A stretch of DNA of 48,895 nt from CAYMCQ01 sp964389025 (lineage in GTDB: Bacteria > Verrucomicrobiota > Verrucomicrobiia > Limisphaerales > CAYMCQ01). Location: positions 1 through 48,895 of the forward strand of contig CAYMCQ010000024.1 in the NCBI GenBank assembly GCA_964389025.1, in the 5' to 3' direction. How positions within the stretch are numbered: the stretch's first letter is position 1; every line of letters starts with the position of its first letter. Below, in pieces: positions 1 through 8,500 of this stretch. A model generated the notes under the pieces. That model did not search any database, had not been told where the DNA came from, and was given only the letters and a program-made list of their open reading frames with translations. The translations under genes and the position numbers were made by a program.

Positions 1-1
1 G

Positions 2-529
2 ATCAACATTCGCACGCCGCAGGAGGCGTTCTGCATGATGGCAACCAACGTGGCCACGGCGCTGGAGATCGAAGGCGAGAATCACATTCGCCCGGTCACC
101 TGGGACGAGTGGATCACGCTGTCGGTGCGCGAGGGCGACTACGCCGTGCGCACCGCACGCGGCCCGATCCGCGTGCCGACGGTGATTGTCGCAGTGAACT
201 TCGCCAAGGTGCCGAAGAAGCGCCCGAAGCTCTGCGCCAGGACGATTCGCGAGCGCGACGGCAACCGCTGCCAATACACGGGCCAGTTGCTCAAGCCGGA
301 TGAAGGCAGCCTCGACCACGTCCTGCCCCGCTCGCGCGGTGGTGCAGACACGTGGGAAAACCTGGTGTGGTCGAGCAAGGACGTGAACGCCCGCAAGGGC
401 GACCGCCTGCCGCACGAAGCCGGCCTGAAGCTGCTCACCGTGCCGCGCGCGCCGAAGGAACTGCCGGTGACGGCGCTCATTCGCAACGCGCACGGCGTCG
501 TCGAGTGGAAGCTGTTCCTCAACGAATGA
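2..529 (+). CDS. HNH endonuclease, 5'-truncated by the window edge
   Basis: This is the C-terminal part of an HNH-family nuclease. The frame is open from base 2, and residues before the internal Met codons at 35 and 38 (INIRTPQEAF) read like conserved protein, so the true start lies upstream and those ATGs are internal. The HNH core is at about residues 84-130 of the visible part: CQYTGQLL, then LDHVLPRSRGG with the paired Asp-His, then W-E-N and a trailing N-R-K-G-D motif. Proteins of this kind are common single-copy chromosomal genes whose cellular role is not firmly known. They should not be read as restriction enzymes without context. The next gene starts 58 bp downstream on the same strand, with no clear terminator between. 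The family call is firm and the function is open. Confidence 0.85.
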   Translation: MNIRTPQEAFCMMATNVATALEIEGENHIRPVTWDEWITLSVREGDYAVRTARGPIRVPTVIVAVNFAKVPKKRPKLCARTIRERDGNRCQYTGQLLKPDEGSLDHVLPRSRGGADTWENLVWSSKDVNARKGDRLPHEAGLKLLTVPRAPKELPVTALIRNAHGVVEWKLFLNE

Positions 530-586
530 AATCACGGGAGAGCGGGCGTCAAAGCTCGCTCTCCCGATGCCGACGAACTAAACTCA

Positions 587-1678
587 ATGAACGATACTCA
601 AATGATCGGCAGCAACAGACCCATCTTCAGCGAACAAGAGAGAAGTGCAGTTCGCGTGGCTGCATCCAAATCCCTCGTGTATCTCGATTCCTGCATCTGG
701 ATCGAACTTGCTGAACGATGCCAGAACCTGTCGCAGAAATGTCATTCTCTCGTTCAATCAGGGCACGCCCTCTTTCCAATCTCATTTTCAGCCGTCACGG
801 AAGCGATCGAACAGCCAACGGCAGCAAAACGCGCGCGTGTGGCTGATCTCATGGATGATTTGAGCGGCGGACTTTGTTTCCGGCCGTCCAAAACAATTCA
901 CGACATGGAAGCAAATCTCGCGCTGCCTGTCGTCTTGGGCGCATCTGAAATCATATTCCCCCGAGCAGAAATCCTGACTTGGACCGCAGAGTTTGCTTCA
1001 AAGATGACCGTCCAATTTCCTCCGAGCTGGAAGTCGGCGGACGCCGCTAAGTTCACTCGCCTGCTCGCAGCAAGCCCAGAACTTCGTTCCGTTAGATGGC
1101 TTGTGGATCACTCTCCCCCAGGTCAGATGCGCGCCGAAAATGCTGACCGAATGGAACGCTATGTCCAGGAAATGGCAGCCGCGATGGCGAGAAGCCGCGC
1201 CCAAAATCAACGATTGAGCAAAGGAGCTCGGTGGAAGCAGTTGCTTCTCGAAGAGCGCACATCGGTCGTCAAGAAACTCATCTCGCCTCGAATGAACAAA
1301 AATGTACTCAACATTGTCGGGCCGGAAAAACTTTTGGACACGGTCGCAGCGCTTTCAAAGCAAGTAGGCGAAGGTGGGCAACAACGTCTTGATCAAATCA
1401 TGAGGGCGATGCCGTCCTTGGATCTCTACTGCCACATTATGGCCGAGCGCGGGCGCAACCATACTCGGAAGGTTCGCGCACAAGACTTCTTTGACGTAGA
1501 GCATGCGGTCGTTGGCGGGGTCTATGCTGATTTCTTCGTTACGTCGGATCGGAATCTTTATGACCTTCTGACACAGCGTTGCACGATTTCCGCCAACCGT
1601 GGTTGCCGTGTTGTACGGGGTGTCACCGGTCTTGAAGAAGCAGTGAAGCAAGTCGCTAATGGATTTACCGCACGATGA
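587..1678 (+). CDS. PIN-like domain protein, first gene of the rtcBA operon
   Basis: This is a protein of 363 residues whose ends look like a split PIN-type nuclease fold. Near the N-terminus is VYLDSCIWIEL, with the first acidic residue. A Glu follows in AVTEA, and the C-terminal part has DFFDVEHAVVGG followed by DFFVTSDRNL, which supplies the remaining acidic cluster. The middle 150 residues are helical and unassigned. PIN domains are metal-dependent ribonucleases, and many cut tRNA or mRNA. The stop codon overlaps the rtcB start (ATGA at 1675-1678), so the two are probably translationally coupled. That places a likely RNA cutter beside two RNA-end repair enzymes. The PIN assignment rests on motif spacing alone, and a different Rossmann-like acid-cluster fold is possible. 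Confidence 0.6.
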   Translation: MNDTQMIGSNRPIFSEQERSAVRVAASKSLVYLDSCIWIELAERCQNLSQKCHSLVQSGHALFPISFSAVTEAIEQPTAAKRARVADLMDDLSGGLCFRPSKTIHDMEANLALPVVLGASEIIFPRAEILTWTAEFASKMTVQFPPSWKSADAAKFTRLLAASPELRSVRWLVDHSPPGQMRAENADRMERYVQEMAAAMARSRAQNQRLSKGARWKQLLLEERTSVVKKLISPRMNKNVLNIVGPEKLLDTVAALSKQVGEGGQQRLDQIMRAMPSLDLYCHIMAERGRNHTRKVRAQDFFDVEHAVVGGVYADFFVTSDRNLYDLLTQRCTISANRGCRVVRGVTGLEEAVKQVANGFTAR

Positions 1679-3072
1679 ACACCAAAGATTTTCTCCGACT
1701 CGGTATCCCGCTCGGTGAAGCCACGCGGCGGGCGACGGAATTTGTCGCGCAATATGTTTTGCAGGGCGGCGAAACGTCGAAGTTGACAGACGAAATCAAA
1801 GCCATTGTCGCCAACCCGGCGTTGTTTGCGGAAGATCCGTTGCGAAAGGAATTTGCCAGGGCCATCGCCAATTCACCTCCGCCGCCGCGCGCTGAACCCG
1901 TGAAGTATCGGCAGTGGGGCGAAGGGCTCGAACCCGACGCGGTAATGCAGATGGAAAAGGCGTGTTTGCTACCGGTGTCAGTGGCGGGCGCGCTGATGCC
2001 GGATGCGCATGTGGGTTACGGCCTGCCGATTGGAGGTGTTTTGGCCACGGAGAATTGCGTAATTCCGTACGCCGTGGGCGTGGACATCGCATGCCGCATG
2101 AAGATGACCGTGCTGGACATTCCTGTGCACGATTTGGAGCAGAAACAGGACCGGCTCACGCGCGCGATCGAGGCGGAGACACGCTTCGGCATCGGCGCCA
2201 ACTTCAAGCAACGCCGCGAACATGAAGTGATGGATGCGGATTGGTCGGTCAGCGGCGTAACGCAGCAGAACAAGGACAAAGCGTGGTCGCAACTCGGCAC
2301 AAGCGGCAGTGGAAATCATTTCGTCGAGTTCGGTTTGTTCACGGCGCACTCGAAGATCAACGAACTTGAGCCGGGAACTTACGTGGCGTTGCTGTCGCAC
2401 AGCGGTAGCCGCGGCACGGGTGCGGCGGTGTGCGATCATTACAGCAAGCTGGCGTTTGGTTTGCGCCGCGCAGAATTGCCGAGTGAATTGCTCCGACTCG
2501 CATGGCTCTCGCTCGATTCGCAGGAAGGCCAGGAATATTGGAATGCGATGGAGTTGATGGGCAAATACGCCGCGGCGAACCACTGGTGCATTCACAAACA
2601 CATCGCAGAGAATCTTGGCGCGCAGGTTCTGCTCGATTTGGAGAACCATCACAACTTTGCGTGGAAGGAGAAACACGTTGTTGATGGCGTGGAACGTGAG
2701 GTCGTGGTGCATCGCAAAGGCGCCACGCCGGCGGGTCAAGGTGTTCTGGGAATCATTCCTGGTTCGATGGCAACGCCGGGCTTTGTCGTGAGCGGCAAAG
2801 GAAATCCTGAATCGCTCGACTCCGCCTCTCACGGCGCGGGTCGCGCGATGAGCCGCAAAGCCGCAAACCAAAAGTTCAATTGGAAAGACGTGAACCGTTT
2901 CCTCAAACAACAAGGCGTGACGCTCATCAGCGCGGGTTTGGATGAAGTTCCGATGGCTTACAAGAACATCCGCGACGTCATGAAAGCGCAAAGCGACCTC
3001 GTCACCGTGCTTGGCGAGTTCATGCCCAAGCTCGTGAAAATGGCGCCGAGTGGCGAGCGGCCCGAGGACTGA
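1675..3072 (+). CDS. rtcB: RtcB-family RNA-splicing ligase
   Basis: RtcB joins RNA ends carrying 2',3'-cyclic phosphate or 3'-phosphate to 5'-OH ends, using GTP and Mn2+. Family landmarks are in order: MPDAHVGYGLPIG at about 108-120, the metal-binding VGVDIAC at about 134-140, GTSGSGNHFVEFG, LLSHSGSRG, and SHGAGRAMSR with the guanylylated His at about residue 386. All the expected active-site elements are present and the length (465) is within the family range. The start is fixed by the 4-base overlap with the PIN-like gene. The next gene, rtcA, begins 5 bp after the stop, so this is a tight operon. RtcB can seal stress-cleaved tRNA or rRNA, and the PIN-like neighbour suggests damage repair here. 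No rtcR-type regulator is visible. Confidence 0.95.
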   Translation: MNTKDFLRLGIPLGEATRRATEFVAQYVLQGGETSKLTDEIKAIVANPALFAEDPLRKEFARAIANSPPPPRAEPVKYRQWGEGLEPDAVMQMEKACLLPVSVAGALMPDAHVGYGLPIGGVLATENCVIPYAVGVDIACRMKMTVLDIPVHDLEQKQDRLTRAIEAETRFGIGANFKQRREHEVMDADWSVSGVTQQNKDKAWSQLGTSGSGNHFVEFGLFTAHSKINELEPGTYVALLSHSGSRGTGAAVCDHYSKLAFGLRRAELPSELLRLAWLSLDSQEGQEYWNAMELMGKYAAANHWCIHKHIAENLGAQVLLDLENHHNFAWKEKHVVDGVEREVVVHRKGATPAGQGVLGIIPGSMATPGFVVSGKGNPESLDSASHGAGRAMSRKAANQKFNWKDVNRFLKQQGVTLISAGLDEVPMAYKNIRDVMKAQSDLVTVLGEFMPKLVKMAPSGERPED

Positions 3073-3076
3073 CGCG

Positions 3077-4144
3077 ATGATCACGATTGACGGCTCCGAG
3101 GGCGAAGGTGGCGGCCAGATTCTGCGCACGTCGTTGGCGTTGTCGCTGGTCACGGGTCAGCCGTTTCGAATGGAACGCATCCGCGCGAAGCGACAAAAGC
3201 CGGGTCTGTTGCGACAGCACCTCACTGCGGTGGAAGCAGCGAAGACCGTTGGCTGTGCTGAAGTCGAGAGCGCGGCAATGAATTCGCAGACGCTGGAGTT
3301 TCGGCCAGGGCCGGTGACGCCAGGAAATTACCGGTTCGCGGTTGGCACCGCCGGCAGCGCGACTTTGGTATTGCAGACGGTGCTGCCTTCGTTGCTGACG
3401 GCATCCGGTCCGAGCACGCTGACTTTGGAAGGCGGAACGCACAATCCACTGGCACCGCCTTTTGATTTTCTCGCGCGCAGTTTCATGCCGTTGATTCACC
3501 GGATGGGACCGTCCGTGGAACTGGAGTTACGGAGGCCGGGATTTTTTCCCGCGGGCGGCGGACGTTTCCACGCGCGAGTTGAACCGGTGAAACGGCTGTC
3601 CAAAATCACTCTCCCAGAGTGCGGCGCAGTTCGGCGACGGCGAGCGCGGGTATGGTTGTCCAAACTATCGGCGGAAATCGCGGAACGGGAGTTGGCTGTC
3701 GTGCGTGAAGAGTTGCGTTGGCGCGAGGACGAATGCGAAGTCGAAGTAGTGCCGCATCCGAAGGGACCAGGCAACGCGCTGGTGCTTGAGATTGAATGCG
3801 AGCACGTGACGGCGGTGTTCACGGGCTTCGGCGAACGCGGTCGTCCAGCGGAAGAAGTCGCGCACGAAGCCGTGGACGCAGCGAGGGTTTGGCTAAATGC
3901 CAAAGTGCCGGTGGACGACTATCTCGCTGATCAATTGCTGCTGCCGATGGCTTTGGCTGGCGGAGGCTCGTTCCGCACCACCAAGCCTTCTCTGCATGCC
4001 ACCACCAATGCTGCTGTCATCCAGCGGTTCTTGCCGGTGCCGATTCAATTCCAACAGGAGCCGGACTTCGCGTGGACCGTTGTTGTTGGCAAACAATGGA
4101 TAACCAGCACTTCTCAACAAAGTGTCGCGCGCTCGAATGCGTGA
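3077..4144 (+). CDS. rtcA: RNA 3'-terminal phosphate cyclase
   Basis: RtcA converts an RNA 3'-phosphate to a 2',3'-cyclic phosphate through an adenylylated histidine, making ends that RtcB can use. The protein begins MITIDGSEGEGGGQILR, the usual family N-terminus, so I place the start at 3077. An in-frame ATG at 3050 would add nine residues inside rtcB and is less likely. Other landmarks are KPGLLRQHLTAV, YRFAVGTAGSATLV and FFPAGGG. The C-terminal SLHATTNAAVIQRFLP segment contains the likely adenylylated His. The length of 355 is normal. The gene ends 14 bp from the oppositely oriented DUF504 gene, so the two repair operons converge. Confidence 0.95.
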   Translation: MITIDGSEGEGGGQILRTSLALSLVTGQPFRMERIRAKRQKPGLLRQHLTAVEAAKTVGCAEVESAAMNSQTLEFRPGPVTPGNYRFAVGTAGSATLVLQTVLPSLLTASGPSTLTLEGGTHNPLAPPFDFLARSFMPLIHRMGPSVELELRRPGFFPAGGGRFHARVEPVKRLSKITLPECGAVRRRRARVWLSKLSAEIAERELAVVREELRWREDECEVEVVPHPKGPGNALVLEIECEHVTAVFTGFGERGRPAEEVAHEAVDAARVWLNAKVPVDDYLADQLLLPMALAGGGSFRTTKPSLHATTNAAVIQRFLPVPIQFQQEPDFAWTVVVGKQWITSTSQQSVARSNA

Positions 4145-4158
4145 ACGGGGGGCTGGGT

Positions 4159-4434
4159 TTACTCGGATTTGGCAACGCCGGGATCGGGGCGATGCCAGAT
4201 GCGCTGGGCGTTCCGGTACACCTCGCGCACGCGGTGGAATGGAATTCGATGAATCTCTCCCTCAACGCCAACGAGCTGAAATGTTTGCGGGCTGTCCTCA
4301 GGAAACGTGATTTCCATTAACGGAACCTGAATGATGCGGTCCTCGGCGCGATCGTAGTAGCCCAACTGGAAATCACCTTTCGCGAATTCCGAATCCCACC
4401 GGATGCGATTCAGCAGTTCGTGTATCGGTATCAT
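4159..4434 (-). CDS. DUF504 / MJ1316 family protein
   Basis: This is a 91-residue protein made up almost entirely of the small domain known as DUF504 or MJ1316. The family is predicted to recognise cyclic phosphate ends of RNA, and I know of no proven enzyme activity. Recognisable segments are IPIHELLNRIRWD at the start, a central FQLGYYDR with an acidic loop, and EIHRIPFHRVREVYR followed by IWHRP at the end. It is the second gene of a - strand pair, 27 bp after the NYN nuclease gene, and it converges on rtcA. The position beside rtcB, rtcA and two nuclease-fold proteins supports the end-recognition role. Family confidence is high and function is predicted only. Confidence 0.85.
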   Translation of the reverse strand: MIPIHELLNRIRWDSEFAKGDFQLGYYDRAEDRIIQVPLMEITFPEDSPQTFQLVGVEGEIHRIPFHRVREVYRNAQRIWHRPDPGVAKSE

Positions 4435-4461
4435 AGTTCCAAACGGTTTGAAGCTGAACGA

Positions 4462-5091
4462 TTACAAAGGGTACGTCACCTTGCCGTCCGAAATCTTGAC
4501 CGCGCTCAAACGCTCCAGTTCTCCCACCAACCGATTCACGGCCTCTTCTGTTCCTTGCTCACCCAGGAGATGTTTTATGCTGGAGCGGAGAGTCTTTACC
4601 GTGCGTGGTTTGGCTGCCGCCCGTTTGGCCAGGTTCGCGATGATTCGTTGAATCGGGTCCGACGATGGCTTTATTGCTGCCTCTCGAAGTCCGGGGATTT
4701 CGCCAATCGCACTCAATCTTCGGCAGGAAATTCCTTTGGCTTTCAGGTGGCGCATCAATGGATCGAATCCCGTGTCTTTGGAAATCACGAACGATTCCCC
4801 AGCGGAACCATCAACCGAAGCACAACCGAGATAATACGCGATGTGAAAATCCAGCGCGTTCCGGCCACTGCCGTCGATTTGGACGTATTCCGCCGCGGCG
4901 CCGAGCGCCTGGACTGCCATCGCAAATTCGGTTGGAAGTTTCGCCTGAGTGTCGCCAATGAAAATCATCACGCGATAGTCCCGCCCCTTGAGCAACGCCA
5001 AATCCTTCGGCTGCACGTTCTCGAAGTCGATGAAGATAAGGCGGGTTTTCAAGGATAGACTTTTGCGTTGAACTGCAGTTTTGCCGAGCAT
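4462..5091 (-). CDS. NYN/PIN-like domain ribonuclease candidate
   Basis: This is a 209-residue protein with a NYN (PIN-like) fold followed by a basic C-terminal tail. LIFIDFENVQ near residue 18 gives the first catalytic Asp. GRNALDFHIAYYLG gives the second acidic residue, and VISKDTGFDPLMRHLK gives the third. These are the hallmarks of LabA/MARF1-like proteins, several of which are RNases. The C-terminal 60 residues (after AAAKPRTVKTL) look like a small winged-helix or RNA-binding tail. It is the first gene of the - strand pair with DUF504. Divergence from tatD leaves 89 bp (5092-5180) for two promoters. It is a plausible RNA-cleaving partner in the repair island, and activity is inferred from the motifs only. 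Confidence 0.75.
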   Translation of the reverse strand: MLGKTAVQRKSLSLKTRLIFIDFENVQPKDLALLKGRDYRVMIFIGDTQAKLPTEFAMAVQALGAAAEYVQIDGSGRNALDFHIAYYLGCASVDGSAGESFVISKDTGFDPLMRHLKAKGISCRRLSAIGEIPGLREAAIKPSSDPIQRIIANLAKRAAAKPRTVKTLRSSIKHLLGEQGTEEAVNRLVGELERLSAVKISDGKVTYPL

Positions 5092-5180
5092 ACCATGCGG
5101 GTTGGATGGAGGTCGAGGTTCGAGTCACGCTGTCGCATTTGCGCAAATCCCCCTGAATTGACACACTGAAACCAGTTGCA

Positions 5181-5981
5181 ATGCCTGCCGCCTGCGAAAT
5201 TGTTGATATCGGGGTGAACCTGACGCACCGCTCCTTCCAGCGGGATCGGAAGGAAGTAATCGAGCGCGCCATGGCTGCCCGCGTCCGGACCATGATCCTC
5301 ACCGGTACGAATCTCAAGGCCGGTGAGGAAGCACTGCATCTCGCGCGAAGTTATCCTAATCAACTATTTGCCACGGCGGGTGTTCATCCTCACGACAGCC
5401 GAAACTGCACCGAACAAACAATCCCAGAACTGCGGCGGCTGGCCGCGCACGATGAGGTCGTGGCGATTGGTGAGTGTGGTCTGGATTTCAATCGTGATTT
5501 CTCGCCTCGACCGGACCAGGAAAGATGCTTTGAGGCACAAGTAGCATTGGCCGAGGAATTGCAGATGCCACTCTTCTTGCACGAACGCGACGCCCAACAG
5601 CGCTTCAGCGAAATTCTCAAGCAAAAACGGAAGAGTGTGCCGGCCGTCATCCACTGCTTTACAGGGACGCGTGAAGAATCTAAGGCATATCTCGACCTGG
5701 GGCTGCACATCGGCATCACTGGCTGGATTTGCGACGAACGCCGCGGAATGCAGCTGCGCGAATTGGTGAAGGATATCCCGTTGGACCGGCTGATGATCGA
5801 AACCGACGCGCCATTCCTGCTTCCGCGAACGATGCCAGAGAAACCGAAAGATGGTCGCAATGAACCCGCCTTTCTGCCCTTTGTCCTTCAGATGGTCGCT
5901 GACTGCCTCGGCAAAACGACTGCGGAAGTGGCGGAAATGACAACGAGAACGGCGAAAGAGTTCTTTCAAATCGGAAGTTAA
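5181..5981 (+). CDS. tatD: TatD-family metal-dependent hydrolase (DNase/exonuclease)
   Basis: This is a 266-residue TIM-barrel hydrolase of the TatD family, which acts as a 3'-5' exonuclease or DNase and has been linked to DNA repair and RNA turnover. Landmarks are VDIGVNLTH (the usual H-x-H is represented by N-L-T-H at the start), GVHPHD, IGECGLDFNRD with the bridging Glu, PLFLHERDA, IHCFTGTREE and IETDAPFLLPR near the C-terminus. The first metal-binding motif is not the canonical D-x-H-x-H, since Asn replaces the first His, as in several TatD paralogues. It is transcribed away from the NYN gene. Its placement beside RNA-end repair genes may be chance, because TatD genes are common housekeeping genes. 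Confidence 0.9.
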   Translation: MPAACEIVDIGVNLTHRSFQRDRKEVIERAMAARVRTMILTGTNLKAGEEALHLARSYPNQLFATAGVHPHDSRNCTEQTIPELRRLAAHDEVVAIGECGLDFNRDFSPRPDQERCFEAQVALAEELQMPLFLHERDAQQRFSEILKQKRKSVPAVIHCFTGTREESKAYLDLGLHIGITGWICDERRGMQLRELVKDIPLDRLMIETDAPFLLPRTMPEKPKDGRNEPAFLPFVLQMVADCLGKTTAEVAEMTTRTAKEFFQIGS

Positions 5982-6114
5982 CGGGCCGCGGAGTGATAAA
6001 AACTCGTTCGCCGTTCGTTCCTCAGCCCTCCCTAAGCCCGGAAGATTGATTCATCCAGTGAGTGCGAATTCCTGAGCACACATGTAGGTGTTGCGATAGG
6101 CGAGGACACCGGAC

Positions 6115-7380
6115 TTACCGAGTTGCTGCTGTTAGTTTGATCTTCCGGGCCACCGCGAGGAGGTGATCCGGGCGAACGTCGCCATACACTTCGCTGATCA
6201 GCACTGGGCCTGTTTTGTCGCCGATGAGTTGAGCAGCTTCAGCATCGGTGAGGCCCGATTGTCGCGCTTGCGTCACGAAGTACGAACGGAGACCTTGCGG
6301 GGTCACATGAGACAGCCCACAAGTCGCTGCGGCCTGGGCCAAACGTCGCCGATATGAGGAACCATCTCGCGGTAATGTCCGATCGAACGGCGAAGGAAAC
6401 ATCAATTCGCCCTTTGCTTCCTTCTCCATGCGGTGCAGCAGCGCTTCGAGTTCGGGCAGGATGGGGACAAAGGGTGAAACGCCTCTCTTGGAGCGCCTGA
6501 CGTAAATTACCTGATCTTTCCAATCCACCTGCGGCCAGCGGGAATTCAGCCCCTCGCCCAGGCGCAGGCCGGTGAACGCAAGATACCGCGTGAAATCAGC
6601 CTCTTGTTGAAGTCCGTTTCGCTCAAGCCAATCCACGATCAACACCAACCCACGCGGTGTGGGCGCTACTTCACGACAGTGCCGAACATCAGCGTCATCT
6701 GAATACCGCCCGCGGTCCTTGATCGGATTCGACGTCAAATATCCCTGCCGAATCGCGAGTTCGAGCGCGTTCGACAAGACCACCAGATTCAGGTCCACAA
6801 CACGATTTCCGCCCTTGGTTCGCTTCTCGATTTGGTGGCCGCGCAAGCTGAACGTTGAAACGTAACCGCCCTGATTGCGCCACGCGTGATAGCCGTCACA
6901 GTCTGCGAGGGTGAGGCGCTCTCCGATCTTGCGCCCGAAGTAGATTCGAAGCGGATGAAGCGAATACTGCTCATTACGAATCGATATGGGCGACTTGGGT
7001 TTCAGTTTTCGCTTTTTGACCGTCGGTTGGCCGGCGGCTACATAGTTGTCGAGAATCTGGTCCACAATGAGCATTGGCGGTTTGGAACTGTTCTCCTGCT
7101 CTGAGCCGAGCGTGTTGTCATGCCCGTTAGTTTTCTGGTTCCGAAGGCACGCCGTCATGGACGAGTCCTCCGCGACGTGAACCAGCTTTTGGATCCGTCG
7201 GTTCTCGTCCCAGTTTTCCTTCCATTTCCGTGCCAGCTCCAGCTTATCGGTTTTGGTTGTGCGCCAAGTCCACCTGCCATCCAAGAACAGCTTTGCGAAA
7301 ATGCGGGTTCCATTTCCTTTTGTGGCAAGGCTAGGTCCAATCATCTTAAATGCCGGGTGAGTTTTTCGTTCTTCTTTCAT
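6115..7380 (-). CDS. Tyrosine recombinase / integrase with altered catalytic residues
   Basis: This is a 421-residue tyrosine recombinase: a basic N-terminal arm domain, a SAM-like core-binding domain (about 105-215) and a catalytic domain (about 240-415). The box I Arg is R273 in FTGLRLGE. The HxxR motif reads QGLR, so the usual His is Q362 before R365. The second conserved His/Trp position reads IGDKTG (D388). The nucleophile is Y399 in SEVYGDV. These substitutions may be normal for its subfamily. No tRNA or obvious attachment site flanks it, and the 130 bp to tatD and 155 bp upstream hold no recognisable feature. It may be the remnant integrase of an older island that contains the genes to its right. 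Confidence 0.85.
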   Translation of the reverse strand: MKEERKTHPAFKMIGPSLATKGNGTRIFAKLFLDGRWTWRTTKTDKLELARKWKENWDENRRIQKLVHVAEDSSMTACLRNQKTNGHDNTLGSEQENSSKPPMLIVDQILDNYVAAGQPTVKKRKLKPKSPISIRNEQYSLHPLRIYFGRKIGERLTLADCDGYHAWRNQGGYVSTFSLRGHQIEKRTKGGNRVVDLNLVVLSNALELAIRQGYLTSNPIKDRGRYSDDADVRHCREVAPTPRGLVLIVDWLERNGLQQEADFTRYLAFTGLRLGEGLNSRWPQVDWKDQVIYVRRSKRGVSPFVPILPELEALLHRMEKEAKGELMFPSPFDRTLPRDGSSYRRRLAQAAATCGLSHVTPQGLRSYFVTQARQSGLTDAEAAQLIGDKTGPVLISEVYGDVRPDHLLAVARKIKLTAATR

Positions 7381-7536
7381 AAGCTGCGTGGTTCATACTT
7401 TTTTGGTGAGTGATTCCGCTGAATAAGTTTGCAGTTGCAGCCTCTCCCAAAAAGTCGCCCAATGCTATTGAGTTTGCTGCATGCCGCGTGCTGAGAACTG
7501 CTTGCACAACTGACGCCAGGTTCATTTACTCCGGTC

Positions 7537-8271
7537 GTGCAGTTTGAATTCATATTCGACCCGCTCAGGCGTTTGTCGGCGGATGGAATTCTGTCGGCGA
7601 ACGGGCGTCAGATTCCAATGGTGCTGGTGCGGAATCGGCGAGCACGTCGTTACGTGTTACGGCTACGCCCGGATGGCGCGGCGCGAGTGACGATTCCGCG
7701 TGGTGGCTCGGCAACAGAGGCTCGACGCTTTGCCGAGCGGAACAGGGATTGGCTTGATCGGCAATTTCAACGCTTGGCGACGCAGCCGAAGCGGCCAGCC
7801 GAATGGTTGGTCGGAACAGAGATCCTTTTTCGCGGCGAACCTGTGAAACTTGAAGCCGGGGTGAACGGTGAGAGCGGCATGATTCGATTCAGCACGGAGG
7901 TCGTCAGAGTGCCTCACGCAGCGGCTGATTTGCGTCCAGTAATCGAAAAGCTTCTGCGGAGGTTGGCCGCGAAGGAACTGCCGCCGCGGGTTTTGGAATT
8001 CGCTGCGCTGCACCAATCGCCGGTGCGCCGCGTCACGGTGCGGAATCAGAGATCACGCTGGGGCTCGTGCTCGCGCCGTGGCACGATTTCGCTGAACTGG
8101 CGGCTCATCCAAGCGCCGCCATTCGTTCGCGACTACCTGATTTTGCACGAATTGTCACACTTGAGGGAGATGAACCATTCAGCGCGGTTTTGGCGGGAAG
8201 TCGAACGGGTCTGCCCGGACTACGAAACGGCCGAGCGATGGCTGAAACAACATTCTGCTCTGCTCAAGTAA
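7537..8271 (+). CDS. YgjP-like (DUF45/M48-type) zinc metallopeptidase
   Basis: This is a 244-residue protein starting at GTG (7537). The C-terminal half has the YgjP-family pattern: RSRWGSCSRRGTISLNWRL, then a zinc site in LHELSHLREMNHSARFW (HExxH followed by N-H), then CPDYETAERWL. The N-terminal half (about 20-150) is a beta-rich YgjP domain with RRARRYVLRLRPDG. Such proteins are often found beside restriction or other defence genes, where their role is unknown. Here the gene sits between an integrase and a candidate defence operon. It is convergent with the HTH gene, whose stop is 8 bp away. The catalytic HExxH is intact, so a protease is likely, but the substrate is unknown. Confidence 0.85.
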   Translation: MQFEFIFDPLRRLSADGILSANGRQIPMVLVRNRRARRYVLRLRPDGAARVTIPRGGSATEARRFAERNRDWLDRQFQRLATQPKRPAEWLVGTEILFRGEPVKLEAGVNGESGMIRFSTEVVRVPHAAADLRPVIEKLLRRLAAKELPPRVLEFAALHQSPVRRVTVRNQRSRWGSCSRRGTISLNWRLIQAPPFVRDYLILHELSHLREMNHSARFWREVERVCPDYETAERWLKQHSALLK

Positions 8272-8278
8272 CCGCGCG

Positions 8279-8500
8279 CTAAAGCAGGGCGCTGCGTTGT
8301 TTGTATTTCTCCATGGCCTTGTCGCATTCAATCACGTTGAAGCGGATGAACCGGCGGATTTTCACGAACGGGAGGACGCGCCCGCGCATGAGATTCTCGA
8401 TGGTCCGGATGCTGCAGCCATAGTGATCAGCCAATTGCTTCTTGTTTCGCCACGGACTGTTCGAGTCCGGATTTGCAGTCTGCCGCTTGCATTCGTCCAT
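8279..8500 (-). CDS. Small helix-turn-helix (excisionase-like) protein
   Basis: This is a 73-residue protein with the start taken at MDECKRQT (8500). An upstream in-frame codon would add a hydrophobic stretch that does not fit a DNA-binding protein. The domain begins at NKKQLADHYGCSIRTIENLM, a MerR/Xis-like helix-turn-helix, with a wing in GRVLPFVKIRRFIRF. This matches the helix_turn_helix_17/excisionase type found near tyrosine recombinases. A diverged, broken copy of its first 24 codons is present at 16265-16335, so the gene type has been duplicated in the island. It may be the recombination directionality factor for the 6115-7380 integrase or a regulator of the neighbouring operon. Confidence 0.7.
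   Translation of the reverse strand: MDECKRQTANPDSNSPWRNKKQLADHYGCSIRTIENLMRGRVLPFVKIRRFIRFNVIECDKAMEKYKQRSALL

Noticed and set aside
1978..3153. Long - strand open frame of 391 codons opposite rtcB
   Set aside because: It is antisense to a clear RtcB gene, has a composition typical of a shadow frame (His/Arg-rich) and lacks recognisable motifs.
5117..5126. GGTTCGAGTC, resembling a tRNA T-loop and a possible attachment site for the tRNA-Arg element
   Set aside because: The flanks do not form a T stem, and the orientation relative to tRNA-Arg is inverted, so it cannot be the direct-repeat partner of a simple integration.
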